Source: Haemophilus sp. C1
GTDB lineage: Bacteria > Pseudomonadota > Gammaproteobacteria > Enterobacterales > Pasteurellaceae
Reading direction: 5' to 3'
Assembly (NCBI RefSeq): GCF_001276515.1
Contig: NZ_LDVZ01000005.1
Location: forward strand, 42,097 to 106,096
Length of the DNA: 64,000 nt
In this document: positions 19,571 through 30,395 of the stretch, piece after piece
How positions within the stretch are numbered: the stretch's first letter is position 1
How the letters are laid out: the number at the start of each line of letters is the position of its first letter
The notes under the pieces: generated by a model
What the model was told of the DNA's origin: nothing
Databases searched by the model: none
The model's input: only the letters and a program-made list of their open reading frames with translations
Translations under genes and position numbers: made by a program

Positions 19571-21730
19571 ATGGCAATTAAAAAAGTGATTACTGTCTGT
19601 CCGTATTGCGCTTCAGGTTGTAAGATCAATCTATTGGTTGAAAACAACAAAATTGTGGGTGCTGAAGGTGCAAACGGTAAAACAAACGAACGGGAGCTTT
19701 GCCTGAAAGGATATTATGGCTGGGATTTCGTGCATGACACAAAAATCCTCACTCCTCGCCTAACTCAACCGATGATTCGCTACAAACGTGGTGAGCCGTT
19801 CACGCCAGTGAGCTGGGAAGAGGCTATTTCCTATTCTGCAAAACGTTTACAAGAAATTAGAGAAAAATATGGCAACGAGTCAATTATGGTAACGGGTTCT
19901 TCTCGTGGACCAGGTAACGAAGTGAATTTCGTTATGCAAAAATTTGCTCGTGCGGTATTAGGCAATAACAACATTGACTGTTGTGCACGTGTCTGACATG
20001 GCCCATCTGTAGCAGGTCTGCTCAAATCAGTGGGTAATGGCGCGATGTCCAACTCAATCGTTGAGATTGAAGACACTAAATGCGTATTTATCTTTGGCTA
20101 TAATGCCTCAACGTCTCACCCTATTGTGGCGCGTCGTATTAACCACGCAAAAGCAAAAGGGGCTAAGGTTATTGTTTGTGACCCTCGTAAAATTGAAACC
20201 GCTCGAATTGCTGACATTTATGCGCCACTTGCCAATGGTAGTAACGTCGCATTTTTGAATGCAATGATGAACGTGATTCTTGAAGAAGGGTTACAAGATC
20301 AAAAATTTATTGATGAACATACCGAAAATTTCGATGCGTTCTATGAAACTATAAAAGCTTATACACCTGAATCAACTCAACATATCACTGGCGTTGAGCC
20401 TGAAATGTTGAGAGAAATTGCCCGCACTTATGCGAAAGCAGAAACAGCGACAATTCTCTGGGGTATGGGGGTATGTCAGTTCCGTCAAGGTGTAGAAACT
20501 GTACGTGCATTAGCAAGCTTGGCAATGCTTACTGGTAACTTAGGTAAACCAAATGTTGGTGTAAACCCTGTGCGTGGTCAAAACAACGTACAAGGCGCAT
20601 GTGACATGGGGGCTTTATATAATACTTTACCTGGTTATCAAAGCTATGCGGATCCAGAAATCAACGCTAAATTTGCGAAAGCATGGGGCGTGCCGTCTAT
20701 TCCAACCAAACCAGGCGTACCATTGAGTGAAGTGCCACATGCAGTGGCAGAAGGTAAACTCAAAGCATTCTATATTATGGGTGAAGATACTTTACAAACT
20801 GAACCTGATTTGAATGCCATGAAACAAACCTTTAAAGATCTTGAGTTCATTATTGTTCAAGATATCTTTATGACTCAAACGGCAGCGGAAGCGGATGTTA
20901 TTTTACCAGCAACATCTTGTGCTGAACATGAAGGTGTTTATAGTGCGGCTGACCGTGGTTTCCAACGTTTCTATAAAGCGGTGGATCCTGTTGGTGATGT
21001 GAAAGACGACTGGGAAATCATTAGTCTTATGGCACAAGCTTTGGGTTATCCAATGCATTACAACAACACCAAAGAAATTTGGGATGAGTTGCGTGAGCTT
21101 TGCCCAATTTATAAAGGTGCAACTTACGAAAAAATGGAAGGCTTGGGTTATATTCAATGGCCATGTACAGATGAAGGCCCCGAAGATCAAGGCACTACAT
21201 ACTTGTATGAAGGTCAAATCTTCGACCGTCCAAATGGTAAAGCGGAATTCTTTGCTTGCGATTGGGAACCACCAATGGAAGAAGTCTCTGAAGAATATCC
21301 ATTAGTGCTTTCTACAGTGCGTGAAGTTGGTCACTATTCTTGCCGTTCAATGACGGGTAACTGCCGTGCACTTGCTGCGTTGGCTGATGAACCAGGATTT
21401 GTTCAAATGAACGATCAAGATGCGAAAGCTTTAGGTATTAAGAATAATGAGCTTGTTTGGATTTCTTCATCTCGTGGTAAAGTTATATCTCGTGCTGATG
21501 TAAGTTCTCGTACTAACAAAGGTGCGTGTTATATGACTTACCAATGGTGGATCGGAAAATGTAACGAACTCACCGCTGAACATTTAAATCCGGGATCTCG
21601 TACTCCGGAATATAAATACAGCGCGGTGCGTATCGAAAAAATTGAAGATCAACGTTGGGCTGAGCACTATGTTGTAACTGAATATACTAAGCTCAAATCT
21701 CGTTTAAAAGAAACCGCACTTGTGGCTTAA
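19571..21730 (+). CDS. fdhF: Selenocysteine-containing formate dehydrogenase H
   Basis: The enzyme oxidises formate to CO2 in the cytoplasm, with a bis-MGD molybdenum centre and one 4Fe-4S cluster. Reading TGA at 19994-19996 as selenocysteine gives 719 residues, close to E. coli FdhF (715). The N-terminal CPYCASGC...ELCLKGYYGW holds the cluster, and the Sec sits at residue 142 in CCARV(Sec)HGPSVAGL, the strictly conserved FdhF site. C-terminal molybdopterin-binding stretches such as LVLSTVREVGHYSCRSMTGN follow. There is no Tat signal, which separates it from FdnG/FdoG. A SECIS hairpin follows the TGA. hypA is next but on the opposite strand; no hydrogenase genes are in the window. Confidence 0.95.
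19994..20024 (+). promoter_or_regulatory. Selenocysteine codon and SECIS hairpin
   Basis: The TGA at 19994-19996 is followed by a hairpin whose apical part at 20008-20024 pairs T-A, G-C, a bulged T at 20010, then A-T, G-C, C-G around the loop AGGTCT. The bulged U and GGUCU loop are the elements SelB recognises in E. coli fdhF. Confidence 0.92.
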
Positions 21731-21750
21731 TTGTAATATTTATCATGATT

Positions 21751-21778
21751 AGGACAGGCTTTATGCCTGTCCTTTTTT
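21751..21778 (+). terminator. Terminator of fdhF
   Basis: GGACAGGC pairs with GCCTGTCC around a short TTTAT loop and is followed by six Ts. Confidence 0.88.
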
Positions 21779-21833
21779 ATGCTTAATGAAATATGATATG
21801 AGTAAGAATATTGGAAATGTTAAAAAGTGCGGT

Positions 21834-22175
21834 CTATTCAAAGGCAATTTCTTTAATACGTAATTCATCACCGCTTTGTCGTTGCAAGTGTATGCTGCCA
21901 CAATTTGGACAGGAATCATGATGAGCTTGTATCTCAACTAATTTTTGGCACTGCCAACACCAGGCTTGTGCTGCAATAGGAATGAGATGAAGTTTACAGC
22001 CTTCAGCAGCCGTACCTTGAAAGGTTATGTCAAAACAAAATTCTAATGCGTCAGGTTCTACACAAGATAGAGCACCAATTTCTAGCCAAAGATCCGTGAC
22101 TTTTTTTATATCGTGGCTTTTACATTGTTGTTCTACTATTTCTAGCATATTTTGACAAAGAGATAATTCGTGCAT
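21834..22175 (-). CDS. hypA: Hydrogenase/urease nickel-insertion protein HypA
   Basis: HypA delivers nickel to [NiFe]-hydrogenase precursors and, in some bacteria, to urease. The 113-residue protein starts MHELSL (N-terminal Met-His nickel ligands) and has the zinc site CWQC...CPNC near residues 71-94. It converges on fdhF. A hydrogenase-maturation gene beside FDH-H recalls the formate hydrogenlyase system, yet no hydrogenase subunit is present here; support of urease is an alternative. Confidence 0.92.
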   Translation of the reverse strand: MHELSLCQNMLEIVEQQCKSHDIKKVTDLWLEIGALSCVEPDALEFCFDITFQGTAAEGCKLHLIPIAAQAWCWQCQKLVEIQAHHDSCPNCGSIHLQRQSGDELRIKEIAFE

Positions 22176-22206
22176 AATTTTTCCTTTTGTTTTTCTTCCT
22201 TAAAAT

Positions 22207-22239
22207 AAATGCCTTTATCAATTCAAGATAAAGGCATTT
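22207..22239 (-). terminator. Terminator of gltS
   Basis: AAATGCCTTTATC pairs with GATAAAGGCATTT around a seven-base loop, with a T-rich run on the minus strand. Confidence 0.8.
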
Positions 22240-22269
22240 CTCTAAAACATTGTCAATTTCAACCGCACT

Positions 22270-23484
22270 TTACGCGAGCATATTTACAACTGCAAATGAG
22301 ATTTTCAATAATGCTGCGTTAATTAGGTCGATAAAGAACGCACCTACCATTGGAACGATTAAAAATGCTTTGTGTGATGGCCCAAAACGGCTGGTGACAG
22401 CTTGCATATTTGCGACTGCAGTCGGAGTTGCCCCCAAACCGAAACCACAGTGACCTGCGCTTAATACGACAGCATCATAATCTTTACCCATTGCACGATA
22501 GGTGATGAAGATTGCAAAGGCAGCCATAAATGCAACTTGAATAGCAAGAACGACTAATACATCGACAGCTAAACCTGCAAGTTCCCAAAGTTTTAACGAC
22601 ATTAAAGCGATAGCTAAGAAAATAGATAAACCTACGCTACCTAATACATCAATAGCTGATTCAGCTACTTGGAAACGGAAAATGTTCGTTAGAATATTGC
22701 GGATAATAACACCAGTAAATAAACACCATACGAAAGTTGGTAATTGAAGTGCTGTACCTTTTGTTTGCGCATCTAAATATTGACCGATAAGTAAACAAAT
22801 AGACATCATTGCAATAGTTTCAATTAAGGAACGTGAAGTAATTTTACGTTTGTAAGTTGGATGTTCAAAGGCTTCTTGAACATCATCAACTTCATCATTT
22901 TCAGGGTTTTCACCTTGTTTTTGACGATTTAATAAGAAACGTGCAACAGGGCCACCGATGATACCACCAAAGACTAAACCAAAGGTTGCACAAGCCATCG
23001 CTATTTCAGTTGCACCTTGTAGATTAAATTGATGAACGAAGGTATCAGCCCAAGCAGCTCCCGTACCGTGACCGCCAGTTAATGTTACCGAACCAGCCAA
23101 TAATCCATATGCGGGATGAATACCTAATGCTAATGAACCCGCGATACCAATAATATTTTGACAAATAATCAGTAAACCAGCGACAAATAAAAATATGATA
23201 AGCGGTTTTCCGCCTTTAATTAAACGGGAAAAGTTTGCGCTTAAACCAATGGAAGTGAAGAACACTAACATCATGGTAGTTTGCAAATTTTTATCAAAGT
23301 TAAAGGATGTTCCATCGACTTTATGCCAAATTAAAAGACCAATGGCAACGATAAAGCCGCCAACAACTGGCTCTGGAATGTTAAATGCTTTTAATACATT
23401 AATTCGTTTAACTAAAAAATAGCCCAATAGCAAGACTAAACTCGCTAATGCAAGGGTTTCATACGTGCTAAAAGTATAGCTCAT
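22270..23484 (-). CDS. gltS: Sodium/glutamate symporter
   Basis: GltS imports glutamate with Na+ through the inner membrane. The 404-residue protein has about ten membrane segments in two inverted halves. Signatures include TGGHGTGAAWADTF and the second-half counterpart SAGHCGFGLGATPTAVANM, the two re-entrant loops typical of the ESS family. Length matches E. coli GltS (401). It lies between parC and hypA in the same orientation, probably with its own terminator. Confidence 0.95.
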   Translation of the reverse strand: MSYTFSTYETLALASLVLLLGYFLVKRINVLKAFNIPEPVVGGFIVAIGLLIWHKVDGTSFNFDKNLQTTMMLVFFTSIGLSANFSRLIKGGKPLIIFLFVAGLLIICQNIIGIAGSLALGIHPAYGLLAGSVTLTGGHGTGAAWADTFVHQFNLQGATEIAMACATFGLVFGGIIGGPVARFLLNRQKQGENPENDEVDDVQEAFEHPTYKRKITSRSLIETIAMMSICLLIGQYLDAQTKGTALQLPTFVWCLFTGVIIRNILTNIFRFQVAESAIDVLGSVGLSIFLAIALMSLKLWELAGLAVDVLVVLAIQVAFMAAFAIFITYRAMGKDYDAVVLSAGHCGFGLGATPTAVANMQAVTSRFGPSHKAFLIVPMVGAFFIDLINAALLKISFAVVNMLA

Positions 23485-23513
23485 AAATTGGATCTCCCTA
23501 TGTTGTGTTTAAA

Positions 23514-25769
23514 TTATGTGTTGTGTTGCGGTTCGATTACTACTATTTCAACATTGGTATGTAATCCACGTGGTAATGTCGAACCTTTTCTGCCTCGTTC
23601 AGCACAGAATTTCTGCAGATCTTCCGGTTTTAATACAATTTTTCGTTTTCCGGAATGAAATTCAAGACTTGCTTGATCTGAAATGAGCAATAATCTCACC
23701 AACAATTCACTGCGTTCTTTTGCATTTGCTGCAGGAATTGTCACAATTTTATTGCCTTTGCCTTTTGATAATGCCGGTAAATCTTTTGCCGGGAAAATCA
23801 ACATTCTGCCAGCGGATGTCATAGCGACAACAAGTGCGGTGGCATTCGCCAGCGTCTTAGGCTCCATCACTTTGGCATTTTCCGGTAAAGAAATCAAGGC
23901 TTTTCCTGCTTTATTACGCGCAATTAAATCTTCAAATTTACAAATAAAACCGTAACCCGCATCAGATGCCATCAATAATTCTTGTTGTTCGCCTGCCATT
24001 ACAACATATTCAATGGTCGCACCAGCTGGTAAATTTAGTTTACCTGTGAGTGGTTCACCTTGCGAACGAGCTGAAGGCAATGAAAGCGGATCGAGTGCAT
24101 AACTCCGCCCCGTACTATCAATAAATACAACGGCTTGATTACTCTTGCCACAAGCATGAGCTCGATAATTATCACCCGCTTTGTAGCTCAATGATTTAGG
24201 ATCAATATCGTGTCCTTTAGCACAACGTACCCAGCCCATTTCTGATAAGATGACGGTGACAGGCTCTGCGGGTGTCATGTCACTTTCAGAGATCATTTTG
24301 GCTTCTTCACGTTCGACCAGTTGAGACATACGTGGACTGGCATATTTTTTCGCATCTTCTTGAATTTCTTTTTTGATAAGCGTATTCAAACGGCGTTCTG
24401 ATCCTAAAATTGCTTCTAAATTTAACCGCTCTTTTTCAAGTTCATCTTGTTCAGCTTTGAGTTGGTTTTCTTCTAATTTCGCTAAATGACGTAAGCGTAA
24501 ATTTAAAATTGCATCGGCTTGTTCATCGCTTAAATTAAAGCGTGCCATAAGCTCTGCTTTTGGATCATCTTCGTGACGTATAATTTCGATAACCTCATCA
24601 ATATTTAAGAAGGCTATCATCAAACCTTCTAAAATATGTAAGCGAGAGAGCACTTTATCCAAACGATATTGAAGACGACGAGTCACGGTTGTACGGCGGA
24701 AGGCAAGCCATTCATTTAAGATTTCCAATAAGCCTTTTACCGCAGGTTTATGATCAAGCCCGATCATATTCATATTTACACGGTAGCTTTTTTCAAGATC
24801 TGTCGTAGCAAATAAATGTGCCATTAACGCATCAGTATCGACGCGATTTGAGCGAGGAACTAGCACAATGCGAATTGGATTTTCGTGATCGGCTTCATCT
24901 CGAATATCTTCTAGCATTGGCAGTTTTTTTGCTGTCATTTGTTCGGCTATTTGGGCAATAACTTTGGATGGCGAAGATTGATGCGGAAGTGCTGAGATAA
25001 TAATTTCACCGTCTTCTTTTTTCCAAGTTGCACGCATTTTTATTGAGCCACGACCTTGCTCATAAATTTTACGAATTTCTGATTTTGGCGAAATAATTTC
25101 CGCTTCTGTTGGAAAATCTGGGCCTTGAACAATTTCAAGTATGTCATCTAATCCTGCTTTAGGATTATCTAGCAACATTACTGCCGCATCAGCAATTTCA
25201 TTAATATTGTGTGGTGGAATATCTGTCGCCATACCCACTGCAATACCTGTTGTACCGTTCAATAAAATATGAGGTAAACGAGCAGGCAAATATTGCGGTT
25301 CAGCCAAGGTTCCATCAAAGTTTGGCTGATAATCTACTGTTCCTTGTCCGAGTTCACTCAGCAAGATTTCAGAGATTTTAGACAGGCGTGATTCCGTATA
25401 ACGCATGGCTGCGAAGGATTTTGGATCATCTGGTGCCCCCCAGTTACCTTGACCATCAACCAGTGGATAACGATAAGAGAAGGGTTGTGCCATTAACACC
25501 ATCGCTTCATAACAAGCGCTGTCACCATGTGGATGGAATTTACCGAGTACATCACCGACGGTACGGGCAGATTTTTTGTATTTTGCCGTAGCATTTAAGC
25601 CAAGTTCAGACATCGCATATACGATACGGCGTTGAACGGGTTTTAAACCATCGCCGATAAAAGGCAGCGCACGATCCATGATGACATACATGGAATAGTT
25701 GAGATAAGCCCTTTCGGTGAAGGTACGAAGAGGCATTTGTTCAATGCCTTCATAATTGATATTTGTCAT
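23514..25769 (-). CDS. parC: DNA topoisomerase IV subunit A
   Basis: ParC forms the cleavage-religation part of topoisomerase IV, which unlinks daughter chromosomes. The 751-residue protein has the catalytic Tyr at residue 124 (AAMRYTES). The quinolone-resistance region [12 protein letters not shown] carries Ser84 and Glu88, the residues usually found in susceptible strains. The C-terminal third carries the DNA-wrapping blades. parE lies immediately upstream in the same direction with a 67-bp gap, so the two probably form an operon. Confidence 0.96.
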   Translation of the reverse strand: MTNINYEGIEQMPLRTFTERAYLNYSMYVIMDRALPFIGDGLKPVQRRIVYAMSELGLNATAKYKKSARTVGDVLGKFHPHGDSACYEAMVLMAQPFSYRYPLVDGQGNWGAPDDPKSFAAMRYTESRLSKISEILLSELGQGTVDYQPNFDGTLAEPQYLPARLPHILLNGTTGIAVGMATDIPPHNINEIADAAVMLLDNPKAGLDDILEIVQGPDFPTEAEIISPKSEIRKIYEQGRGSIKMRATWKKEDGEIIISALPHQSSPSKVIAQIAEQMTAKKLPMLEDIRDEADHENPIRIVLVPRSNRVDTDALMAHLFATTDLEKSYRVNMNMIGLDHKPAVKGLLEILNEWLAFRRTTVTRRLQYRLDKVLSRLHILEGLMIAFLNIDEVIEIIRHEDDPKAELMARFNLSDEQADAILNLRLRHLAKLEENQLKAEQDELEKERLNLEAILGSERRLNTLIKKEIQEDAKKYASPRMSQLVEREEAKMISESDMTPAEPVTVILSEMGWVRCAKGHDIDPKSLSYKAGDNYRAHACGKSNQAVVFIDSTGRSYALDPLSLPSARSQGEPLTGKLNLPAGATIEYVVMAGEQQELLMASDAGYGFICKFEDLIARNKAGKALISLPENAKVMEPKTLANATALVVAMTSAGRMLIFPAKDLPALSKGKGNKIVTIPAANAKERSELLVRLLLISDQASLEFHSGKRKIVLKPEDLQKFCAERGRKGSTLPRGLHTNVEIVVIEPQHNT

Positions 25770-25836
25770 TTTGGTTTCTGTTAATTGAATATATTCTTAA
25801 TTTATTAAAATTCGGATTTGCTGAGATTAATTTAGT

Positions 25837-27735
25837 CTACACAGATAAATCAACCTGATCGCCTTTCGCTTGTAACCAATTTTTACGGTCTTCGGAACGT
25901 TTTTTCGCTAATAACATATCCATGAGTTCTAATGTATCCGCGCCTTGGTCTTCCTCTAAATCATAAGTTAATTGAACAAGGCGACGAGTGTTAGGATCCA
26001 TTGTTGTTTCACGCAATTGAGATGGGTTCATTTCACCTAAACCTTTAAAACGTTGAACATTCGGTTTGCCTTTTTTATTTTTCAACCGATCTAAAATCGC
26101 CTCTTTTTCGTTTTCATCTAATGCGTAGAAGACTTCTTTATTTAAGTCAATGCGATAAAGTGGTGGCATTGCTACATAAACGTGACCGTCTTGTACCAAT
26201 TTCGGAAAATGACGTAAGAACAGGGCGCAGAGTAGAGTGGCAATATGCAGACCATCGGAGTCAGCATCCGCGAGAATACATACTTTACCATAGCGAAGTT
26301 GTGATAAATCATTGCTGTCAGGATCGATCCCTAGAGCCACGGCTATGTCGTGAATTTCTGTTGAACCTAATACTTGATCTGGTGAAACTTCCCATGTATT
26401 TAAGATTTTTCCACGTAACGGCAAAATCGCTTGATATTCGCGATCACGCGCTTGTTTTGCTGAACCGCCCGCAGAGTCACCCTCTACTAAAAACAATTCC
26501 GTTTTTTCTAAATCCTGTGAGCCACAATCAGCTAATTTCCCTGGTAATGCTGGGCCACTAACAAGTTTTTTTCGTACGACTTTTTTGGCTGCGCGTAATC
26601 GGCGTTGTGCAGAACTGATTGCAATTTCTGCTAATTTTTCAGCGTCCTGTACATTTTGATTTAGCCATAGACTGAACGCATCTTTTAAAACACCGCTAAC
26701 AAACACCGCACTTTGGCGTGATGATAAGCGTTCCTTAGTTTGCCCCGCGAATTGTGCATCCTGCATTTTAAGGGAAAGAATGTAAGAACAACGATCCCAA
26801 ATATCATCAGCGGTAAGTTTTACGCCGCGTGGTAATAGATTTCTAAATTCGCAAAATTCTCGAATGGCATCTAACAAACCTTGGCGTAGGCCATTAACAT
26901 GCGTTCCGCCTTGAATAGTCGGAATTAAGTTTACGTAGCTTTCGCCAATCAGTTCACCGCCTTCTGGCAACCAAAGTAATGCCCAGCTAACGGCTTCATT
27001 TGTTCCTTTAAATTCACCAACGAATGGTTTTTCCGGAAGGGTTTCAAAGCCATTAACTGCTTCGATAAGGTAATCGGAAAGCCCATCTTCATATAACCAA
27101 ATATCTTGAGTGTTGTTTACTTTATCAATGAATTTGATTTCAAGCCCTGAGCAGAGGACTGCTTTCGCTCTTAATAAATGGCGTAGGCGGCTAACGGAAA
27201 ATTTTGCGCTGTCAAAATATTTTGGATTTGGTTTGAAGTGAACGGTTGTTCCCGTTGTGCGTCTGCCACAAGTCCCAATAACTTCCAATTCTTCTACTTT
27301 ATTGCCGTTTTCAAAGGCAATTTTATACACTTCACCATTACGTTTGACTTGAATATCCACGCGTTCAGAAAGTGCATTCACCACAGAAATCCCAACACCG
27401 TGTAAACCACCGGCAAATTCATAATTTTTATTGGAGAATTTACCACCCGCATGCAGTTTAGTTAGGATCACCTCTACGCCGGAAACGCCTTCCGTAGGAT
27501 GAATATCCACAGGCATACCGCGACCATTGTCCGTGACTTCAATGGATTGATCGGGGTGTAAAATTACTTCAATTTTTGTGGCAAAATCCGCGAGGGCTTC
27601 ATCTACGCTGTTATCAATAACTTCTTGTGCGAGGTGATTCGGACGAGTGGTGTCTGTATACATACCGGGGCGAATTTGCACCGGCTCGAGATCTTTAAGA
27701 ACGGTAATTTCTTGAGCTGAATAATTGGTTGTCAT
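25837..27735 (-). CDS. parE: DNA topoisomerase IV subunit B
   Basis: ParE is the ATPase subunit of topoisomerase IV. The 632-residue protein carries the GHKL ATP site (EVIDNSVDEALAD, DNGRGMPVDIHP, GGLHGVGISVVNALS) and the TOPRIM part with LVEGDSAGGSAKQARDR and ILADADSDGLHI. Length matches E. coli ParE (630) and not GyrB (about 800), which separates the paralogues. It is followed by parC. Confidence 0.96.
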   Translation of the reverse strand: MTTNYSAQEITVLKDLEPVQIRPGMYTDTTRPNHLAQEVIDNSVDEALADFATKIEVILHPDQSIEVTDNGRGMPVDIHPTEGVSGVEVILTKLHAGGKFSNKNYEFAGGLHGVGISVVNALSERVDIQVKRNGEVYKIAFENGNKVEELEVIGTCGRRTTGTTVHFKPNPKYFDSAKFSVSRLRHLLRAKAVLCSGLEIKFIDKVNNTQDIWLYEDGLSDYLIEAVNGFETLPEKPFVGEFKGTNEAVSWALLWLPEGGELIGESYVNLIPTIQGGTHVNGLRQGLLDAIREFCEFRNLLPRGVKLTADDIWDRCSYILSLKMQDAQFAGQTKERLSSRQSAVFVSGVLKDAFSLWLNQNVQDAEKLAEIAISSAQRRLRAAKKVVRKKLVSGPALPGKLADCGSQDLEKTELFLVEGDSAGGSAKQARDREYQAILPLRGKILNTWEVSPDQVLGSTEIHDIAVALGIDPDSNDLSQLRYGKVCILADADSDGLHIATLLCALFLRHFPKLVQDGHVYVAMPPLYRIDLNKEVFYALDENEKEAILDRLKNKKGKPNVQRFKGLGEMNPSQLRETTMDPNTRRLVQLTYDLEEDQGADTLELMDMLLAKKRSEDRKNWLQAKGDQVDLSV

Positions 27736-27782
27736 GGTTAGATGAGTCGTTAATTTTTTAAATTTGAGAAAATTCTATCAAA

Positions 27783-27811
27783 AAGTGCGGCGATATTCGA
27801 CCGCACTTTTA
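27783..27811. terminator. Uptake-sequence dyad upstream of parE / downstream of htrB
   Basis: AAGTGCGG at 27783 and ACCGCACTT at 27800-27808 form an inverted pair between htrB (ending at 27809) and parE. It can act as the htrB terminator on the minus strand. Confidence 0.7.
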
Positions 27812-28744
27812 ATCGTATAAACTAGGCGTCTTTTCATCGGGGCGTGTTTTAAAACGACGATGTAGCCACATATATTGTGATATGCCCCTCATGATTTCCT
27901 TTTCAACGATTTGATTCATTCGCGCAGCAATCGCCGTTTCATCTTGTAAATCTGTAAAATCAACAGGCGCTGAAATACTCACGGTATAGCCTGAACCATC
28001 TTTATTGCGTAATGGCGCAAATGGAATCACTTTACTGTTTTGTGAGGATTTCAATAAATAATAACTACCAGTGGTTGTGCAAGCATCGGGCATAGCAAAA
28101 AAGGGAACAAAAACGGCATTTTTTCTGCCGTAATCGTGATCAGGCGCATACCAAATGGTTTCTTCATTGCGTAGGGCTTTGATCATCCCGCGTAAATCTT
28201 TACGATCAAGCATATCTTTATTAGAGCGTAAACGGCCTTGCGTTTGTAGCCAATCAAACAAAGGATTATCATTTGGACGATAAACGCCAATACCAGGATG
28301 ATGTAAACCAATGATACGCGCACCAAGTTCTAGTGTTAAGAAATGAACACCGACAAGAATAATTCCATCTTTCTGATTTTCTTTTAGATAATGTAAGCCA
28401 TCAACTTTTGACCATTTTTTGATACGAGAATCTGACCAAAACCAAGCCATGCCAGTTTCGATAATTGCCATGCCTACTGAACGAAGATTTTCTTGCAAAA
28501 TCGCCTCACGCTTGTTTTCAGGCATATCAGGGAAACAAAGTTCAAGATTACGGCGTGCAATGGCAGCTCGACGTTTACCCACTTTTAAATGTGAAAACAG
28601 CCAACCGAGACCATTACCAATATGGCGCAAAATAGGATAGGGAAGACATAAAATACTTCGCCAAATTGCCACGCCTAGCCAAAAAAGCCAGTATTTGGGG
28701 ACTAAAAAGTGTGGTTGAAATTGAGGGAGTTTTTCGTTTTTCAT
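27809..28744 (-). CDS. lpxL: Lipid A late acyltransferase (HtrB/LpxL family)
   Basis: The enzyme adds a secondary acyl chain to Kdo2-lipid IVA at the inner membrane. The protein has one N-terminal membrane segment (residues about 18-40) and the acyltransferase HX4D/E motif in ILVGVHFLTLELGARI (near residue 135). Other marks are IWYAPDHDYGRKNAVFVPFF and the C-terminal QYMWLHRRFKTRP typical of this family. The ATG at 28742-28744 with AGGTGGA upstream gives 311 residues; a GTG four codons earlier overlaps that site and is less likely. It is divergent from hldE, so both lipooligosaccharide genes share a promoter region. Confidence 0.93.
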   Translation of the reverse strand: MKNEKLPQFQPHFLVPKYWLFWLGVAIWRSILCLPYPILRHIGNGLGWLFSHLKVGKRRAAIARRNLELCFPDMPENKREAILQENLRSVGMAIIETGMAWFWSDSRIKKWSKVDGLHYLKENQKDGIILVGVHFLTLELGARIIGLHHPGIGVYRPNDNPLFDWLQTQGRLRSNKDMLDRKDLRGMIKALRNEETIWYAPDHDYGRKNAVFVPFFAMPDACTTTGSYYLLKSSQNSKVIPFAPLRNKDGSGYTVSISAPVDFTDLQDETAIAARMNQIVEKEIMRGISQYMWLHRRFKTRPDEKTPSLYD

Positions 28745-28840
28745 TGTTCTTTCCACCTAAGTTAGGGGCGTAGTTTATCGTAAATTTGAGTTGTGGTAAA
28801 ATCGCCACAATTTTGGTTATTCAAATAGAGAGATTTTAAA

Positions 28841-30271
28841 ATGGCTCAATATTCAGCAGAATTTAAGCAAGCAAAAGTACTCGTATTAGGCGACGTGATG
28901 CTTGATCGTTATTGGTTCGGCGCAACCAACCGTATTTCACCAGAAGCTCCGGTGCCAGTGGTTCGTGTACAGGAAAATGAAGAACGCGCGGGTGGTGCTG
29001 CAAATGTGGCGATGAATATTGCTTCACTCAACGTACCAGTTCAGTTAATGGGGCTGATTGGACAAGATGAAACTGGTTCTGCGCTTTCTCATTTATTAGA
29101 AAAACAAAAAATCGATTGTAATTTTGTTGCATTAGAGACCCATCCAACCATTACTAAATTACGTATTTTATCCCGCCACCAACAGTTGCTTCGCCTTGAT
29201 TTTGAAGAAGATTTCAATAATGTAGATTGCAAGGATTTATTAGCGAAGTTAGAAAGTGCGGTGAAAAATTACGGTGCTTTGATTCTTTCTGATTACGGCA
29301 AAGGCACACTTAAAGATGTTCAGAAAATGATTCAAATTGCACGCAAAGCGAATGTGCCTGTGTTAATCGATCCAAAGGGAACTGATTTTGAACGTTATCG
29401 TGGTGCGACATTATTGACACCAAATATGTCTGAATTTGAAGCCGTTGTGGGCAAATGCAATACGGAAGAAGAGATCATAGAGAAAGGTTTAAAATTAATT
29501 TCTGATATTGAATTAACCGCACTTTTGGTGACGCGTTCTGAAAAAGGCATGACATTATTACGCCCAAATCAAGAACCTTATCATTTGCCAACCGTTGCAA
29601 AAGAAGTGTTTGATGTGACGGGAGCAGGTGACACTGTCATTAGCGTATTAGCAACCGCATTAGCAGATGGACGTTCTTTCGAAGAATCTTGTTATTTAGC
29701 CAATGTTGCCGCAGGAATTGTGGTGGGTAAATTGGGGACTTCAACGGTTTCGACTGTGGAACTTGAAAATGCGATTCATGCTCGCCCTGACACTGGATTT
29801 GGTATTATGAGTGAAGCTGAATTAAAAGATGCTGTCGCACAAGCTAAAGCGCGCGGTGAAAAAATTGTGATGACTAATGGCTGTTTCGATATTTTGCATC
29901 CAGGGCATGTTTCTTATTTAGAAAATGCGCGCAAATTGGGCGATCGTTTAATTGTCGCGGTAAACAGCGATGATTCCGTTAAACGTTTAAAAGGTGATAG
30001 TCGCCCAATTAATAATCTTGAAACTCGTATGGCGGTATTGGCTGGTTTGGCATCCGTGGATTGGTTGGTGCCATTCACTGAAGATACACCACAGCGTTTA
30101 ATCGGTGAAATTTTACCAGATCTTTTAGTCAAAGGCGGCGATTACAAACCTGAAGAGATTGCTGGAGCAAAAGAAGTTTGGGCAAACGGCGGTGATGTTA
30201 AAGTGCTAAACTTTGAAAATGGTTGTTCAACAACAAATGTGATTGAAAAAATTAAATTATTGAAAGATTAA
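28841..30271 (+). CDS. hldE: Bifunctional heptose-7-phosphate kinase / heptose-1-phosphate adenylyltransferase
   Basis: HldE makes ADP-heptose for the lipooligosaccharide inner core. Residues about 1-318 form a PfkB-type kinase ([13 protein letters not shown] and the catalytic [11 protein letters not shown]). Residues about 343-476 form the nucleotidyltransferase ([16 protein letters not shown], HxGH motif). The 476 residues match the fused E. coli HldE (477). It ends at a perfect palindromic terminator. Confidence 0.96.
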   Translation: MAQYSAEFKQAKVLVLGDVMLDRYWFGATNRISPEAPVPVVRVQENEERAGGAANVAMNIASLNVPVQLMGLIGQDETGSALSHLLEKQKIDCNFVALETHPTITKLRILSRHQQLLRLDFEEDFNNVDCKDLLAKLESAVKNYGALILSDYGKGTLKDVQKMIQIARKANVPVLIDPKGTDFERYRGATLLTPNMSEFEAVVGKCNTEEEIIEKGLKLISDIELTALLVTRSEKGMTLLRPNQEPYHLPTVAKEVFDVTGAGDTVISVLATALADGRSFEESCYLANVAAGIVVGKLGTSTVSTVELENAIHARPDTGFGIMSEAELKDAVAQAKARGEKIVMTNGCFDILHPGHVSYLENARKLGDRLIVAVNSDDSVKRLKGDSRPINNLETRMAVLAGLASVDWLVPFTEDTPQRLIGEILPDLLVKGGDYKPEEIAGAKEVWANGGDVKVLNFENGCSTTNVIEKIKLLKD

Positions 30272-30274
30272 GTG

Positions 30275-30303
30275 AAAGGTTGGGGCGCCCCAACCTTTTT
30301 TAT
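30275..30303 (+). terminator. Terminator of hldE
   Basis: AAAGGTTGGGGC is followed directly by its reverse complement GCCCCAACCTTT, then Ts: a loop-less palindrome with 12-bp arms. Confidence 0.88.
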
Positions 30304-30395
30304 TGCTTTAATATTCATATGAAATTATCAGAGAAAGTATCGTTTTGAAGTAACAGGTTTATTTATATCAAGGACAACTAATTTGAGGAGTTACG

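Noticed and set aside
19994-19996. In-frame TGA splitting the formate dehydrogenase gene, at first sight a nonsense mutation
   Set aside because: The position is the conserved selenocysteine and a SECIS hairpin with bulged U and GGUCU loop follows directly.
23514-25769. Quinolone-resistance mutations in parC
   Set aside because: Residues 84 and 88 are Ser and Glu, the usual susceptible state; gyrA is not in the window.
26121-26561. 146-codon frame antisense to parE
   Set aside because: No start signal or homology pattern; parE is intact on the other strand.
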